A DNA stretch of 64,000 nt, taken from Shewanella piezotolerans WP3. GTDB lineage: Bacteria; Pseudomonadota; Gammaproteobacteria; Enterobacterales; Shewanellaceae. The stretch is from assembly GCF_000014885.1 (NCBI RefSeq), contig NC_011566.1, positions 1,116,001 to 1,180,000 on the forward strand. The letters run 5' to 3'. The first letter of the stretch is position 1, and the number at the start of each line of letters is the position of its first letter. Under the pieces are notes generated by a model. The model searched no databases. It was not told where the DNA came from and saw nothing but the letters and a program-made list of their open reading frames with translations. A program made the translations under genes and the position numbers. Below are positions 44,367-53,279 of this stretch, in pieces.

Positions 44367-45431
44367 ATGTCTTCAAATAGCGTACCATGGACACCTAAAA
44401 TATTGACTAGCTTGGCGGCGCCGCAATCTCTTATAGATGATACTGGCTTGCCAGTATATGGGCACTTTGATGGTCCGGTTAATGAACTTGGCGTTCATAA
44501 GTTTCGCTACTTTGATGAAATGGATAAACCTGCTTCGAAGTGGGCAAATCGATTCGATTATAAACAGTTCCAGTTTGTCAGTATTGTCACTCCCCATTAC
44601 ATTATCGGCGTTGCGCTTGCAGATATCCGTTACGTTGGAAGTGCATTTTGTTATCTGTATGACGTTAAGCAAAATAGCTTGATTGAAGCTGGCTGGCTTA
44701 AACCGTTGGGTATGGGATATCAAATGTCCGAATCTCCAATGCAAGGCAATGCCAGCATCAAAGGCGCAAAAGGTGAGATTCGGTTTGATATTGAGCAGGG
44801 ATTGTGGCGAGTAAAGCTCAATTCCCTTGGCATAGAAGCGGATCTGACTCTACAACCTGAGCCATTGAGTTTGCCCATGGCAATGTGTAATCCAACTGGG
44901 TACAGCGGTTGGACTTACACTCAAAAACATAATGCATTAACTGTACAAGGTAAGTTGGTGATTAGCCACGAGCCACAACCATTGCAAAGAGTTACTGCAG
45001 GCTATGATTTCAGTGCGGGTTTCATGCGCCGAGAAACTAGCTGGCGTTGGGCAAGTATTAATGCGCTAACTGATACTGGCAGTATTGGATTGAACCTAGC
45101 GGCAGGAGTCAATGAGACTGGCTGCAATGAAAATGCATTTTGGATTGATGGTGAGCGGCATTTACTGGGAGCGGTTCACTTTGATTTCACTCGCCAAAGA
45201 ACAAAAGATCAGCAAGCAGGGGGGTGGCGGATCTATTCCGACAATGGCCAAGTTGAACTCAGCTTTACACCGCTTAACTGCCGCCAGGAAAAACTGAACC
45301 TTTGGTTGATAAAGAGTAACTTTAGACAGTACCTAGGTCATTACAGCGGCCATATCATCGATAATTTAGGTCATAAGCATCAGTTAGATAATGTATTGGG
45401 CTTAACTGAAGATCACTTTGCTCGTTGGTAA
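44367..45431 (+). CDS. DUF2804 domain protein
   Basis: 354-aa protein of the DUF2804 family. Characteristic segments: N-R-F-D-Y-K-Q-F-Q-F-V-S-I-V-T, Y-I-I-G-V-A-L-A-D, N-P-T-G-Y-S-G-W-T-Y-T-Q-K, and W-R-W-A-S followed by G-L-N-L-A-A-G-V-N-E-T. The chain is mostly beta and resembles the lipocalin-like domains of AttH or carotenoid-hydratase proteins, though that is a distant impression. No signal peptide. It is 20 bp upstream of the fatty-acid-hydroxylase-type gene, suggesting a two-gene operon with a lipid-related role (inferred). Confidence 0.85.
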   Translation: MSSNSVPWTPKILTSLAAPQSLIDDTGLPVYGHFDGPVNELGVHKFRYFDEMDKPASKWANRFDYKQFQFVSIVTPHYIIGVALADIRYVGSAFCYLYDVKQNSLIEAGWLKPLGMGYQMSESPMQGNASIKGAKGEIRFDIEQGLWRVKLNSLGIEADLTLQPEPLSLPMAMCNPTGYSGWTYTQKHNALTVQGKLVISHEPQPLQRVTAGYDFSAGFMRRETSWRWASINALTDTGSIGLNLAAGVNETGCNENAFWIDGERHLLGAVHFDFTRQRTKDQQAGGWRIYSDNGQVELSFTPLNCRQEKLNLWLIKSNFRQYLGHYSGHIIDNLGHKHQLDNVLGLTEDHFARW

Positions 45432-45451
45432 TGAAAAAGGATTTATAGGAA

Positions 45452-46372
45452 ATGGATAACAAGATGGATTTTAATTCACTGATCTCACACCCCGAAGTAC
45501 TGCTTTTGGTACTCGCGCCAATCTTTTTCGTCTGTATTTTACTGGAGTGGTATATAGGAGATAGGCGAAATAGGCTGCCACTTAATGCGCGTTATCACTT
45601 GCCTGAAGTATTGTGTAATTTTGGTTTAGCGGCGATGCACCAATTAACAGATATTCTTACAGGACTACTTATTGCTAAGTTGTATCTGCTGTTTTTTGGT
45701 TGGCGTTTATTTGATATTGAGATGAATGCTGGTACGTTTGTAGCGCTGATGGTTGCACAAGACTTTTGTTACTATTGGTTCCATCGGGCAAGTCACCGTA
45801 TTCGTTGGATGTGGGCGGCGCATGTGGCGCATCACAGCTCAGAGAACATGAATTTCAGCACTGCATTCAGGCAAAGTTTAATGTACCCACTGGCGGGGAT
45901 GTGGATTTTTTGGTTGCCACTGGTGGTCGTAGGTTTTGATCCTAACTGGGTGGTGTTCGTGGTACTGCTTAATTTAGGTTTGCAGTTCTTTGTTCATACT
46001 CAGGCGATAAAATCTTTAGGGATCTTAGAGTGGGTGATTAATACGCCTTCTCACCACCGGGTTCACCATGGTCGTAATCCGCAATATATCGACAAAAACT
46101 ACGCTGGCATTCTTATTATTTGGGATCGCATGTTTGGTACATTTGAAAAGGAAGTCGAAACGGTTGAATACGGTATAACCAAACCTATCAATAGCTTTAA
46201 TCCATTAGTGGTGACCTTTACTGAATGGCGCGATATGTTTAGAGAGCTTTTTGCGCCTAATCGTTCGATTAAGCAGCGCTGGCAATCCTTGTTTGCGCCG
46301 CCAAGTTCAGAGCATCAAGTCAGTGACGATAGCGAGATTACTCAAACGCCTGAAGCCGTTAAGGATTTATAG
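45452..46372 (+). CDS. Sterol desaturase / fatty-acid hydroxylase superfamily protein
   Basis: 306-aa integral-membrane di-iron oxygenase. The histidine boxes are complete: H111-x3-H115, H124-x2-H127-H128 and H201-H202-x2-H205-H206. Four or so helices surround them. Family members hydroxylate or desaturate lipids, and some cleave alkyl ethers; the substrate here is unknown. The C-terminal ~30 residues are polar. The first ATG or one four codons later may be used. It pairs with the DUF2804 gene upstream and precedes a CadC-like regulator. Confidence 0.9.
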   Translation: MDNKMDFNSLISHPEVLLLVLAPIFFVCILLEWYIGDRRNRLPLNARYHLPEVLCNFGLAAMHQLTDILTGLLIAKLYLLFFGWRLFDIEMNAGTFVALMVAQDFCYYWFHRASHRIRWMWAAHVAHHSSENMNFSTAFRQSLMYPLAGMWIFWLPLVVVGFDPNWVVFVVLLNLGLQFFVHTQAIKSLGILEWVINTPSHHRVHHGRNPQYIDKNYAGILIIWDRMFGTFEKEVETVEYGITKPINSFNPLVVTFTEWRDMFRELFAPNRSIKQRWQSLFAPPSSEHQVSDDSEITQTPEAVKDL

Positions 46373-46509
46373 CGCTTTCAAAATGGTAACTTAACTCATA
46401 ATCTAATCAATAAGGTGTAATTGATTGTTCTAAGTGTTTTGCTGTTTCCTTCGTCTTTTTTAAGATAATATTCAACGTATTATGGAATGTTTATTATCAA
46501 GGACAGGGC

Positions 46510-48084
46510 TTGCAGCAAGTATTTTTCGGTGATGGTTTTAAAATTTGTTGTCGTCAAAGAGCAATCTATTTTGACGATCGCATTGTTGAAGTTAGACCTA
46601 AAACTTTAACGCTAATGCTAAGTTTGATTGAATCCACTGATGAGATATGCACAAAAAGTTCATTGCTTAGCACTGTCTGGGACGATATCGAATGTGATGA
46701 GCAGGTATTATTTCAAACTATTAGCGAAATACGGCGCTTATTCTCTCCAATAAAAGTCATCCAAACCTTTCCCAGAAAAGGCTATGCGTGGATTGCGCCG
46801 CTAACAACTGCAAATGACCATGAGCAAGTAATGGGGGAGCATTGTCTAGAAAAGGTATCGTCTGTTGGCTATAACGTTAAAGCCGCGACGCAGACCGGAT
46901 CAATTGAGCCTGAAAAGTCAAAAATAGCACTCGCAGAACTCTTCAAAAAAACCACCGCCAAGCTAGTTTTTGCACTACTTATAATCATTGCTGTAGGGCT
47001 TACGCTAGTGATGAGCCTGAACAAAACCAGTGTTATAGATCTGACTGCTGGAACCATCGTCATATTGCCAGTCAGTAATCATGTTATTGGGCAAGATCAT
47101 CAATGGGTTCCATTGGGAGCGATGGATCAGTTAATTGGTAAATTAAATAACCGTGGCAAGGTAATGAGCACTGAGTATGTGTTGCCTCTGGTAAGAAAAC
47201 TGTCGCGAAATAGCAGTTATCAAGGAAGTGAAATAGATAAGGTTTTTGCTCAAACTGGGGCGAATTTAGTTGTAGAAACAGAACTACACGGTACGGTTAG
47301 GGATTACCAGCTTAGCTACAGGCTGCATTTCGTTGATTCAAGCGTTGCAGGTGTGCTTTTTAGCAACAGCGTCGACAATAGTTTACTGCAACTCGCACGT
47401 GTGATTAATCAATATATTGGATCAGGTGCTGCGAGTCTTCGAGAGCAATTTGAAACTGAATTGAAAAATGAGCTTATTTACCAAGCTGTGAATAGTCGAA
47501 AAGCTGGAGAGAGTGAAAAGGCTCGGAAGATGTTAGTAAGTACGTTAGCGATAGAACCTAATAATAGCAGTGTTCGCTTGTTGCTAGCCCAGTGGTATAT
47601 TCAAGATAGCAGGTTGTTGCTAGGGCGAGAGCTGTTGCTTAATGCCATAGAAGGAAAGGTTATCCGCAGTGACAACAACTTTAAAGCAAATAACTCTCCA
47701 GCGATTGGTCGCTTCTACTACTGGCTTGCCATGAGCTATGCTGGCAATGATAAAGCGGCGAGTAAGCAAGCGCTAACAGATTCAATAGCCCATAGTGTTG
47801 AACATCACGATCTACTTTATCTTGGGTACGCTCACCAGTTAGAAGGAGAACTCTATATTGAAGGGAGGCAGTTTATTGATGCTGAAGCATCGCTTTTACA
47901 GGCATTGTCGTTCCATCAAATGATCTATTGTCCTATGGGCATAAGCAATGTCAAATTGGCGTTAGCCGCTTTTTATTTACAGCAAGGTAGGGCGACGGAG
48001 TCGGACTTTTATTTGGAAGCTGCAAAGAAGAGCATTGAACAACATGCGCTGCCTATTATTATTTGGCAATCGTTAATTAACTAA
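46510..48084 (+). CDS. CadC/ToxR-like membrane-bound transcriptional regulator
   Basis: 524-aa one-component regulator. An OmpR-type winged helix occupies ~1-98 (V-R-P-K-T-L-T-L-M, then V-I-Q-T-F-P-R-K-G-Y-A-W, the family's wing). It is followed by a linker, a single membrane helix (~151-170) and a periplasmic C-terminal part with TPR-like repeats (~320-510). DNA binding is therefore cytoplasmic and sensing periplasmic. The start is a TTG preceded by AAGGA. It is placed between the hydroxylase gene and a membrane redox-like protein on the same strand, and may control either. The inducing signal is unknown. Confidence 0.85.
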   Translation: MQQVFFGDGFKICCRQRAIYFDDRIVEVRPKTLTLMLSLIESTDEICTKSSLLSTVWDDIECDEQVLFQTISEIRRLFSPIKVIQTFPRKGYAWIAPLTTANDHEQVMGEHCLEKVSSVGYNVKAATQTGSIEPEKSKIALAELFKKTTAKLVFALLIIIAVGLTLVMSLNKTSVIDLTAGTIVILPVSNHVIGQDHQWVPLGAMDQLIGKLNNRGKVMSTEYVLPLVRKLSRNSSYQGSEIDKVFAQTGANLVVETELHGTVRDYQLSYRLHFVDSSVAGVLFSNSVDNSLLQLARVINQYIGSGAASLREQFETELKNELIYQAVNSRKAGESEKARKMLVSTLAIEPNNSSVRLLLAQWYIQDSRLLLGRELLLNAIEGKVIRSDNNFKANNSPAIGRFYYWLAMSYAGNDKAASKQALTDSIAHSVEHHDLLYLGYAHQLEGELYIEGRQFIDAEASLLQALSFHQMIYCPMGISNVKLALAAFYLQQGRATESDFYLEAAKKSIEQHALPIIIWQSLIN

Positions 48085-48181
48085 TAAATAATGATTTTAT
48101 AAAATTTTAGAAAGTTTTTGTGGCGTCACCATTTGAGATTATAGAAAGTGATAACTATCATTTCCTCACCCATAATGGCTT

Positions 48182-49306
48182 ATGTTACAACGATGGTTCA
48201 ATATTCGCGCACTGGTTAGTCTTACTGTGCTTGCAAGTATTTCAGTGATGCTTGTTACCTCGATTTTAATGTTTGTTTATAGCCACAATGTGGCCGTTGC
48301 AACATTACACACAGTTATCGGATTTTGTCTCCTGCTTGCCGCTTGTTGGCACCTTAAAAATAACTTTACCCCACTTAAAGGCTATTTAAGGTTACGCTTT
48401 TGGGGAAACAAATCTCGCTATAAAATGACACTGCCAATTGCTGTTGGTTTTATCGCATTGCTCACAGCCATGTCTTGGTTTGGTGTGCAGCCTATTAAGC
48501 AGTTTTACCAGTGGGGCATGACGATGAGAGCCAGTGACTTGGCAGGGAGTAAACATGAGCTACGTTATATTGTATTGGACAAAACGTTAGACGCACCTTC
48601 TGTTAACCAGCTGACGGTTGAGTTTAAAGCTGGAAGAGCATTTCAATGGCCGCAGTATGCTATATGGCTAGAAACTCTTGAAGGGGATTTTGTTCAACCA
48701 ATATATGTGACTGAAAAATTGGCGACTAACAACTTTGAAAACAGAGTTTCTCAGCGGGATAAAGAGTATGTTTTCACTGAAAACCCCTTTGACAGGGAGG
48801 GGTTTACCATAGAGCAAGCATTCGAGCTGGTGGTTGAGCCTGAAACTCGTAAGACACGATTTCGGGTCGAATCTTTGCCCGTTTTCCTACATAAAATGAT
48901 GGTCATTGGTGAGAAAGAAAATCAACCGTTTGAAGGTAAGCTTATTGCTGACGCCTATACGGGGGCAACAATGATGGATAATTTCGTCTATCGAGTGGGC
49001 GTCGATGAGACTCTAACTGGCCGTTATAAGCTTAAGTTAGAGATGAACCAGTCATTCGATTTCAACCACTACTACAGTAGTGATCGTTTTCCCAATGACG
49101 CGGTATATTCTGGCGAAGGATTTTCAGCGCAGCCGTCTGTGATCTATGAAACTGAAATTGACTTTGACAAGCCTGCTGTATTGTCACAAATGGCACTCGT
49201 TGGCCGTGGGCATCACTCTGGAAAGAATGGTTTGGTTCATAGTGATTTATCGGGAATGACAACAGCATTGCAGTTAGTCGATAGGGTATTAGTACAGGTA
49301 GAATAA
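48182..49306 (+). CDS. Membrane protein with DUF4405-like N-terminus and flavinylation-like motif
   Basis: 374-aa protein. Three helices lie in the first ~100 residues (11-33, 43-57, 83-100). H35, H43 and H57 near helix ends resemble heme-b ligands of DUF4405/cytochrome-b-like bundles. From ~125 a soluble domain follows: first a beta-rich part with P-Q-Y-A-I-W-L-E-T-L-E-G-D-F-V that recalls DUF2271 proteins, then D257-A-Y-T-G-A-T263, which fits the ApbE FMN-attachment pattern D-x-x-[ST]-G-A-T. The C-terminus has V-G-R-G-H-H-S-G-K-N-G. DUF4405 and DUF2271 are known associates of ApbE systems. No ApbE is adjacent, but two are in the window. Domain assignments are from memory and moderate. An ATG at 48182 is used. 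Confidence 0.7.
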   Translation: MLQRWFNIRALVSLTVLASISVMLVTSILMFVYSHNVAVATLHTVIGFCLLLAACWHLKNNFTPLKGYLRLRFWGNKSRYKMTLPIAVGFIALLTAMSWFGVQPIKQFYQWGMTMRASDLAGSKHELRYIVLDKTLDAPSVNQLTVEFKAGRAFQWPQYAIWLETLEGDFVQPIYVTEKLATNNFENRVSQRDKEYVFTENPFDREGFTIEQAFELVVEPETRKTRFRVESLPVFLHKMMVIGEKENQPFEGKLIADAYTGATMMDNFVYRVGVDETLTGRYKLKLEMNQSFDFNHYYSSDRFPNDAVYSGEGFSAQPSVIYETEIDFDKPAVLSQMALVGRGHHSGKNGLVHSDLSGMTTALQLVDRVLVQVE

Positions 49307-49327
49307 AATGACTTTCTAGCAAGTGAA

Positions 49328-49352
49328 AACGGTGAGCGAATGGCTCACCGCT
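49328..49352. terminator. Bidirectional hairpin between the membrane protein gene and rlmG
   Basis: CGGTGAGC-gaat-GGCTCACCG with an A-run on the left and a T-rich right flank, between convergent genes. Confidence 0.7.
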
Positions 49353-49372
49353 TTCGATAACTCGCTATAAAC

Positions 49373-50611
49373 TTAGCTATTAGGCTTACCGTACAACGCA
49401 CTTTGTGGATGTGGTGACTCTAAGTGATTGTCTTCTATTTCAGGCTCTTGCGCTTTCTTACTGATTTTCTGCGCCTGTAATATAACAAACTTTCCGTTTG
49501 AGGCTACCGTGGTACAGTTTTTGAAAATACGTTGTAGCTTAACGTGGTAGGCTAAATGACGATTGCCTACAACATGTAAAATCCCGCCATTCTTTAAGCG
49601 CCTAAATGCATCAAGGAACATCTGCCAGGCAATATGGTCGGTAATCGCCTCACCTTGGTGAAAGGGAGGGTTGCACAATATGAGGTCCGGGCGGAAGCCT
49701 TCGCTCATATGAGTTAAACAATCATCCCACGCAAAGGTCGCTTGCTCACCAACCAGTGCCGGGTTATCGAGCTTGTTCAGCGCCCAATTGTCTCTTGCCG
49801 ACGCCACCGACATTTCAGAATCATCAATAAAGTGGATATAAGCTTCTGGAAAGCACTGTTTGGCATGCAGACCTAAAATTCCATTACCACAGCCTAAATC
49901 GACTATCGATTTAAAATCACCTTTAGGCATATTATCCAGCATGATGCGAGCGCCAATGTCGAGCTTACTGGCTGCAAAAACGTTGCTTAGGTTACTTATC
50001 TGCAGTTTACACTCTGGAACCGACCAATTGGTGGTCATGGGTAAAGCGCGCGCTTTACCATCGGCGATACAGGTAATTACCCGGGTTTTCTTCCAAGTTA
50101 AGCTTGCGCTGGCTTCACCAAGGCTGCGGGCGATGGTTTCTAGCAATGATTTATTTATTGATTTAGCTTTAGCGCCAATCAACACTTGTGTACCTGCAGG
50201 TAAAACTTGCGATAACCTCTTTAGTTGGTGGCTAAAGTAATTGAGGTTTTTAGGCAGTTTCATCAATACCAGCTCGATACCTTGTGGCAATTCATCACGG
50301 CTATTAACCCAGGTAAGGCTAGCGTCATTTAACTGGTTACGGGCTAAGTTTTGAGTTGTGCCCAACAAACTGGTTTTTGCATCTGTCTCAAGCGTAAGCG
50401 GCCAGCCCGAATCGATTGATAACAAGCCTGCGGTTAGTGCGCCAAAGCTATCGTTTACAATTGCGGTGTTAACGGCTTTTTGCTCATTATCGACTAAGTG
50501 TTTTATTAGGTGCTCATCGGCAGCGTCCCAGGCCTGCAGGTTTGACTCTTGTCTGCTAGGGTAACGGAAGAGTTCGAGCTCGATGCCCGCTACTGAAAGT
50601 TGTGTTGTCAT
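49373..50611 (-). CDS. rlmG: 23S rRNA (guanine-N2)-methyltransferase RlmG
   Basis: Predicted to methylate N2 of G1835 of 23S rRNA. The 412-aa protein has a degenerate N-terminal methyltransferase-like half and an active C-terminal half with the SAM loop V-D-L-G-C-G-N-G-I-L-G and the catalytic N-P-P-F-H-Q-G. This two-half layout is shared with RsmC, but the longer length and overall order fit RlmG better. It has a polar C-terminal tail of ~25 residues. Divergent from alkB. Confidence 0.9.
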   Translation of the reverse strand: MTTQLSVAGIELELFRYPSRQESNLQAWDAADEHLIKHLVDNEQKAVNTAIVNDSFGALTAGLLSIDSGWPLTLETDAKTSLLGTTQNLARNQLNDASLTWVNSRDELPQGIELVLMKLPKNLNYFSHQLKRLSQVLPAGTQVLIGAKAKSINKSLLETIARSLGEASASLTWKKTRVITCIADGKARALPMTTNWSVPECKLQISNLSNVFAASKLDIGARIMLDNMPKGDFKSIVDLGCGNGILGLHAKQCFPEAYIHFIDDSEMSVASARDNWALNKLDNPALVGEQATFAWDDCLTHMSEGFRPDLILCNPPFHQGEAITDHIAWQMFLDAFRRLKNGGILHVVGNRHLAYHVKLQRIFKNCTTVASNGKFVILQAQKISKKAQEPEIEDNHLESPHPQSALYGKPNS

Positions 50612-50729
50612 AAGCCAATAAGTACCAAATAAATGAGGGCGCGTATTATCGCAGATTTATGATCTTAGGTATATGTTAGACGTAAGCTTATATCTATACC
50701 CATTTTATTCAGATTTGAGAGGAGGGACC

Positions 50730-51395
50730 ATGAAACAAGCAGGCTTTGGTTTCGATGAGCAAGAGCCCTTGCTGCCCACTGCAGCTGATAATCAAACTGT
50801 AAAGGCGTTGTATGATGACAAAAGTGCTGCGCCGTACACTTTAATACGGGGATACCTCAATCAAGCTCAGCAGCAGGCTTTGTTAATTGAAGCAAAGAGC
50901 TACCCAATGACACGCCCAGAATTAACAGTATATGGCAAAAGCCATCCAATACCACGCAGCCAAGTTTGGTTTGCCGATAAAGGATGTGATTATTTCTATT
51001 CGGGTTTGTTTATTGAGGCTTTGCCTTGGCCTAGATATGCTGAAAAACTAAGGCTCAAACTGATACGAGATTATTCATTGATGAGTAACGGTGTATTAGT
51101 TAATTGCTATCGAGACGGTACTGAATCGATGGGCTGGCACAGCGATGACGAAAAAGAGATAGAGTCAGGTAGTGATATTGCTTCGGTAACATTGGGTGCA
51201 AGTCGAGACTTTTTTATTCGCAATAAACTGACCAAAGAAAAAACCGTCTTAACATTGAATAGTGGCGATCTATTGATCATGCATTGGCCGATGCAACAAC
51301 ATTGGGAGCATGCGCTGCCTAAGCGAATGCGAGTGAAACAAACGAGAATTAACTATACTTTTAGAAAGTTGATAGTGGATTTTCATCAGGCTTGA
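50730..51395 (+). CDS. AlkB-like 2-oxoglutarate/Fe(II) dioxygenase
   Basis: 221-aa protein of the AlkB family, which repairs N-alkylated bases by oxidative demethylation. Iron ligands are visible in G-W-H-S-D-D and a later H-W-E-H; the 2OG-binding arginine region is R-I-N-Y-T-F-R near the C-terminus. The L-V-N-C-Y-R-D-G segment is also typical. The ATG at 50730 follows a strong GGAGGG, so the longer upstream frame is not used. It could act on DNA, RNA or protein; it is closer to short stand-alone AlkB homologues than to E. coli AlkB. Confidence 0.9.
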   Translation: MKQAGFGFDEQEPLLPTAADNQTVKALYDDKSAAPYTLIRGYLNQAQQQALLIEAKSYPMTRPELTVYGKSHPIPRSQVWFADKGCDYFYSGLFIEALPWPRYAEKLRLKLIRDYSLMSNGVLVNCYRDGTESMGWHSDDEKEIESGSDIASVTLGASRDFFIRNKLTKEKTVLTLNSGDLLIMHWPMQQHWEHALPKRMRVKQTRINYTFRKLIVDFHQA

Positions 51396-51564
51396 AATTT
51401 GCTGTCAATTTATACATTTTTTGCTATCCAGTTCGCACTTTACGGTAAATATTTACTCTATGCTGAATTTAGCCGCAGGAGGATTGGTAGTCATCGTGAA
51501 TGTTTTCAGCAATATACTGGCCAACAATTTTCCATTCAGCTTTAGCGACAGTTAGGAGTTTTCA

Positions 51565-52068
51565 ATGAAAAAAATGTTCATAGCAACGGTGCTGGGCGAA
51601 GTGACACCAGGGGTGATTAAAGCACTTGCACAGTTGACTCGAGAGTCTGGTGGTGAATGGATAACCAGTAAAGTGATTAAAGTTGACCATCATTTTGCTG
51701 CATTGTTAAAGATAGCGATTGAAGAGGAAAAGGCGGAGCAGTTAAAGGCAATGCTTAAAAGCCAGTTTCCTAAACTTAATTTGATGTTCGAGGCATCAGC
51801 CTGTGTTGAGCTACATAATTTAAGGGCGGTTAACTTTAATGTTGATTGCAAGGACCGTCCAGGGCTGACTCGAGATATTGTCGATGTGTTAGTTAATTTA
51901 GATTTGGCTATCGAACATATGGAGTTTAACCGTGTCCATGTATCAATGATTGGCGAAACAATGTTTACCTCTAAGTTGACCGTTTTGCTACCTATCGAGG
52001 TCAGCAATGCCAGTGTATTGGAGTTATTGGAAGGCGTGTCTGAAGGCTTAAGAGCGAGCGTTATCTAA
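51565..52068 (+). CDS. GcvR-like ACT-domain regulator
   Basis: 167-aa protein with two ACT domains (~3-75 and ~90-165). The second begins F-N-V-D-C-K-D-R-P-G-L-T-R-D-I, the ACT-type ligand loop. This arrangement is that of GcvR, the glycine cleavage system repressor partner of GcvA. Sequence identity to E. coli GcvR looks modest, and no gcv genes are near, so the target is open. GTTAGGAG precedes the ATG. Confidence 0.8.
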   Translation: MKKMFIATVLGEVTPGVIKALAQLTRESGGEWITSKVIKVDHHFAALLKIAIEEEKAEQLKAMLKSQFPKLNLMFEASACVELHNLRAVNFNVDCKDRPGLTRDIVDVLVNLDLAIEHMEFNRVHVSMIGETMFTSKLTVLLPIEVSNASVLELLEGVSEGLRASVI

Positions 52069-52227
52069 TATATCGTTTGCCATCGCTTGGCTTGCTGGCC
52101 ACTTTATATCTGCTGATGACATTTATTTAAGTGGCGGCCAGTCGCAGTAATTTTGCGGACGGTTGATCTTTTTAGCTCATGGCAGTAACCTGCCGCAATC
52201 GGATTTATTCCATTTGAGAACATCGTT

Positions 52228-52527
52228 ATGTCAGTTGAAAAGATCATTACCGAAAAACTCACCGCCGCACTTTCACCATCACATTTAGAAGTGATCAATG
52301 AAAGTCATAACCATCATGTACCGCCGAACTCAGAAACTCACTTTAAAGTGATTATTAGCAGCAGCCAATTCGAAGGTAAGCGCCTTATAGGTCGCCACCG
52401 TGCAGTTAACGAAGCGCTAGCTGAAGAGTTTGCTCAAGGATTACATGCTTTGTCTATGCATACCTTTACCCCTGAAGAATGGGCACTCGAGTCTGCTGTA
52501 CCTGCGTCGCCAAAATGTAAAGGCTAG
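52228..52527 (+). CDS. bolA: BolA family protein
   Basis: 99-aa protein with the BolA fold: N-terminal helix, L-E-V-I-N-E-S-H-N-H-H, then F-K-V-I-I-S-S-S-Q-F-E-G-K-R-L-I-G-R-H-R and A-V-N-E-A-L-A-E-E. The conserved His residues are those that co-ligate a 2Fe-2S cluster with monothiol glutaredoxins in other BolA proteins. In E. coli, BolA affects cell shape and stress response. A terminator follows. Confidence 0.95.
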   Translation: MSVEKIITEKLTAALSPSHLEVINESHNHHVPPNSETHFKVIISSSQFEGKRLIGRHRAVNEALAEEFAQGLHALSMHTFTPEEWALESAVPASPKCKG

Positions 52528-52548
52528 AGCTCGTTAGCGAAAGAGCAC

Positions 52549-52577
52549 AAAAATCACAGCACTGCTGTGATTTTTTG
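52549..52577 (+). terminator. Terminator after bolA
   Basis: AAAAATCACAGCA-CTGCTGTGATTTTTT. Strong stem and T-run. Confidence 0.9.
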
Positions 52578-52606
52578 GTTTAAGCCCCAGTGAGCCATAG
52601 CTTACT

Positions 52607-52986
52607 TATACCCATCCGACCTGAAAATGCAGGATTCAGTGGGCGTTTAATGGGCTTTAGTCACAGGTTCATTGCTCCATGCTGAACCTAAGCACCTACA
52701 TCTGACCTCCAGGGATGGAGGGAATGCCTTTAGCATGTCAGGAACATACTAGGCCATGTAGGCGAGCCATTGATTGCAGCTAAATGGTTGCTCCCTTAGT
52801 AAAATCAGTTACACAGAGTAAAGCCCATGCTTTTTATATAAGAAACGCCCATCGAGGAAGGGGTTGTTCAAGCCCACTTCGTTGTTGCGGCAACTTAAAA
52901 GGGAATAACCATTTCCACGTTAACGCGCCTAGAATTGAACTAGCACAACAGCTCTGAAACGAGCATTTTCAAGTGGGATAGGTATA
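52607..52986. repeat. Dispersed ~380-bp non-coding repeat, copy 2, inverted relative to copy 1
   Basis: About 380 bp bounded by TATACCCATCCGACCTGAAAATGC on the left (given as a boundary motif at 52607-52630) and, at the right, its imperfect inverse ending ...GGGATAGGTATA. It is collinear with the reverse complement of 35074-35450 over almost its whole length. It contains a small palindrome CCTCCAGGGATGGAGG. No coding frame. The clear terminal inverted repeats suggest a MITE-like mobile element. Confidence 0.9.
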
Positions 52987-53279
52987 TAGTGAATCAATGC
53001 GTTATTTTAAAGCTGTTTTAAACACCAGCTGCAATTCATATACTGCTGTGTATCCTACTTTTAAGCTGTTAGTTCGCGATGTTTCTGGAAAATATATTTT
53101 TGTGTGATTTATTTGCTTATAAATATAGCTGATAAGTCATTGAAAAAAGTTTATGACGCTGATGTTGACTACAGGGCGGGGCTGAGTAAATATCATTGAT
53201 TATAATAAAAACGACTTACAGTCGCTTTAGGCTGTAACCTACCTCATGCTCAATTAGAAAGCGCAATTGGAGACTCATT
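52987..53279. other. Spacer upstream of luxS
   Basis: 293 bp, AT-rich. It should hold the luxS promoter; I see no other named feature. Confidence 0.35.

Noticed and set aside
49860..50240. 126-aa ORF opposite rlmG
   Set aside because: Antisense shadow of the RlmG coding sequence with no recognisable features.
35074..52986. Composite transposon bounded by the two inverted repeats
   Set aside because: The enclosed genes are ordinary housekeeping and transport genes, there is no transposase, and the repeats resemble MITEs rather than insertion sequences.
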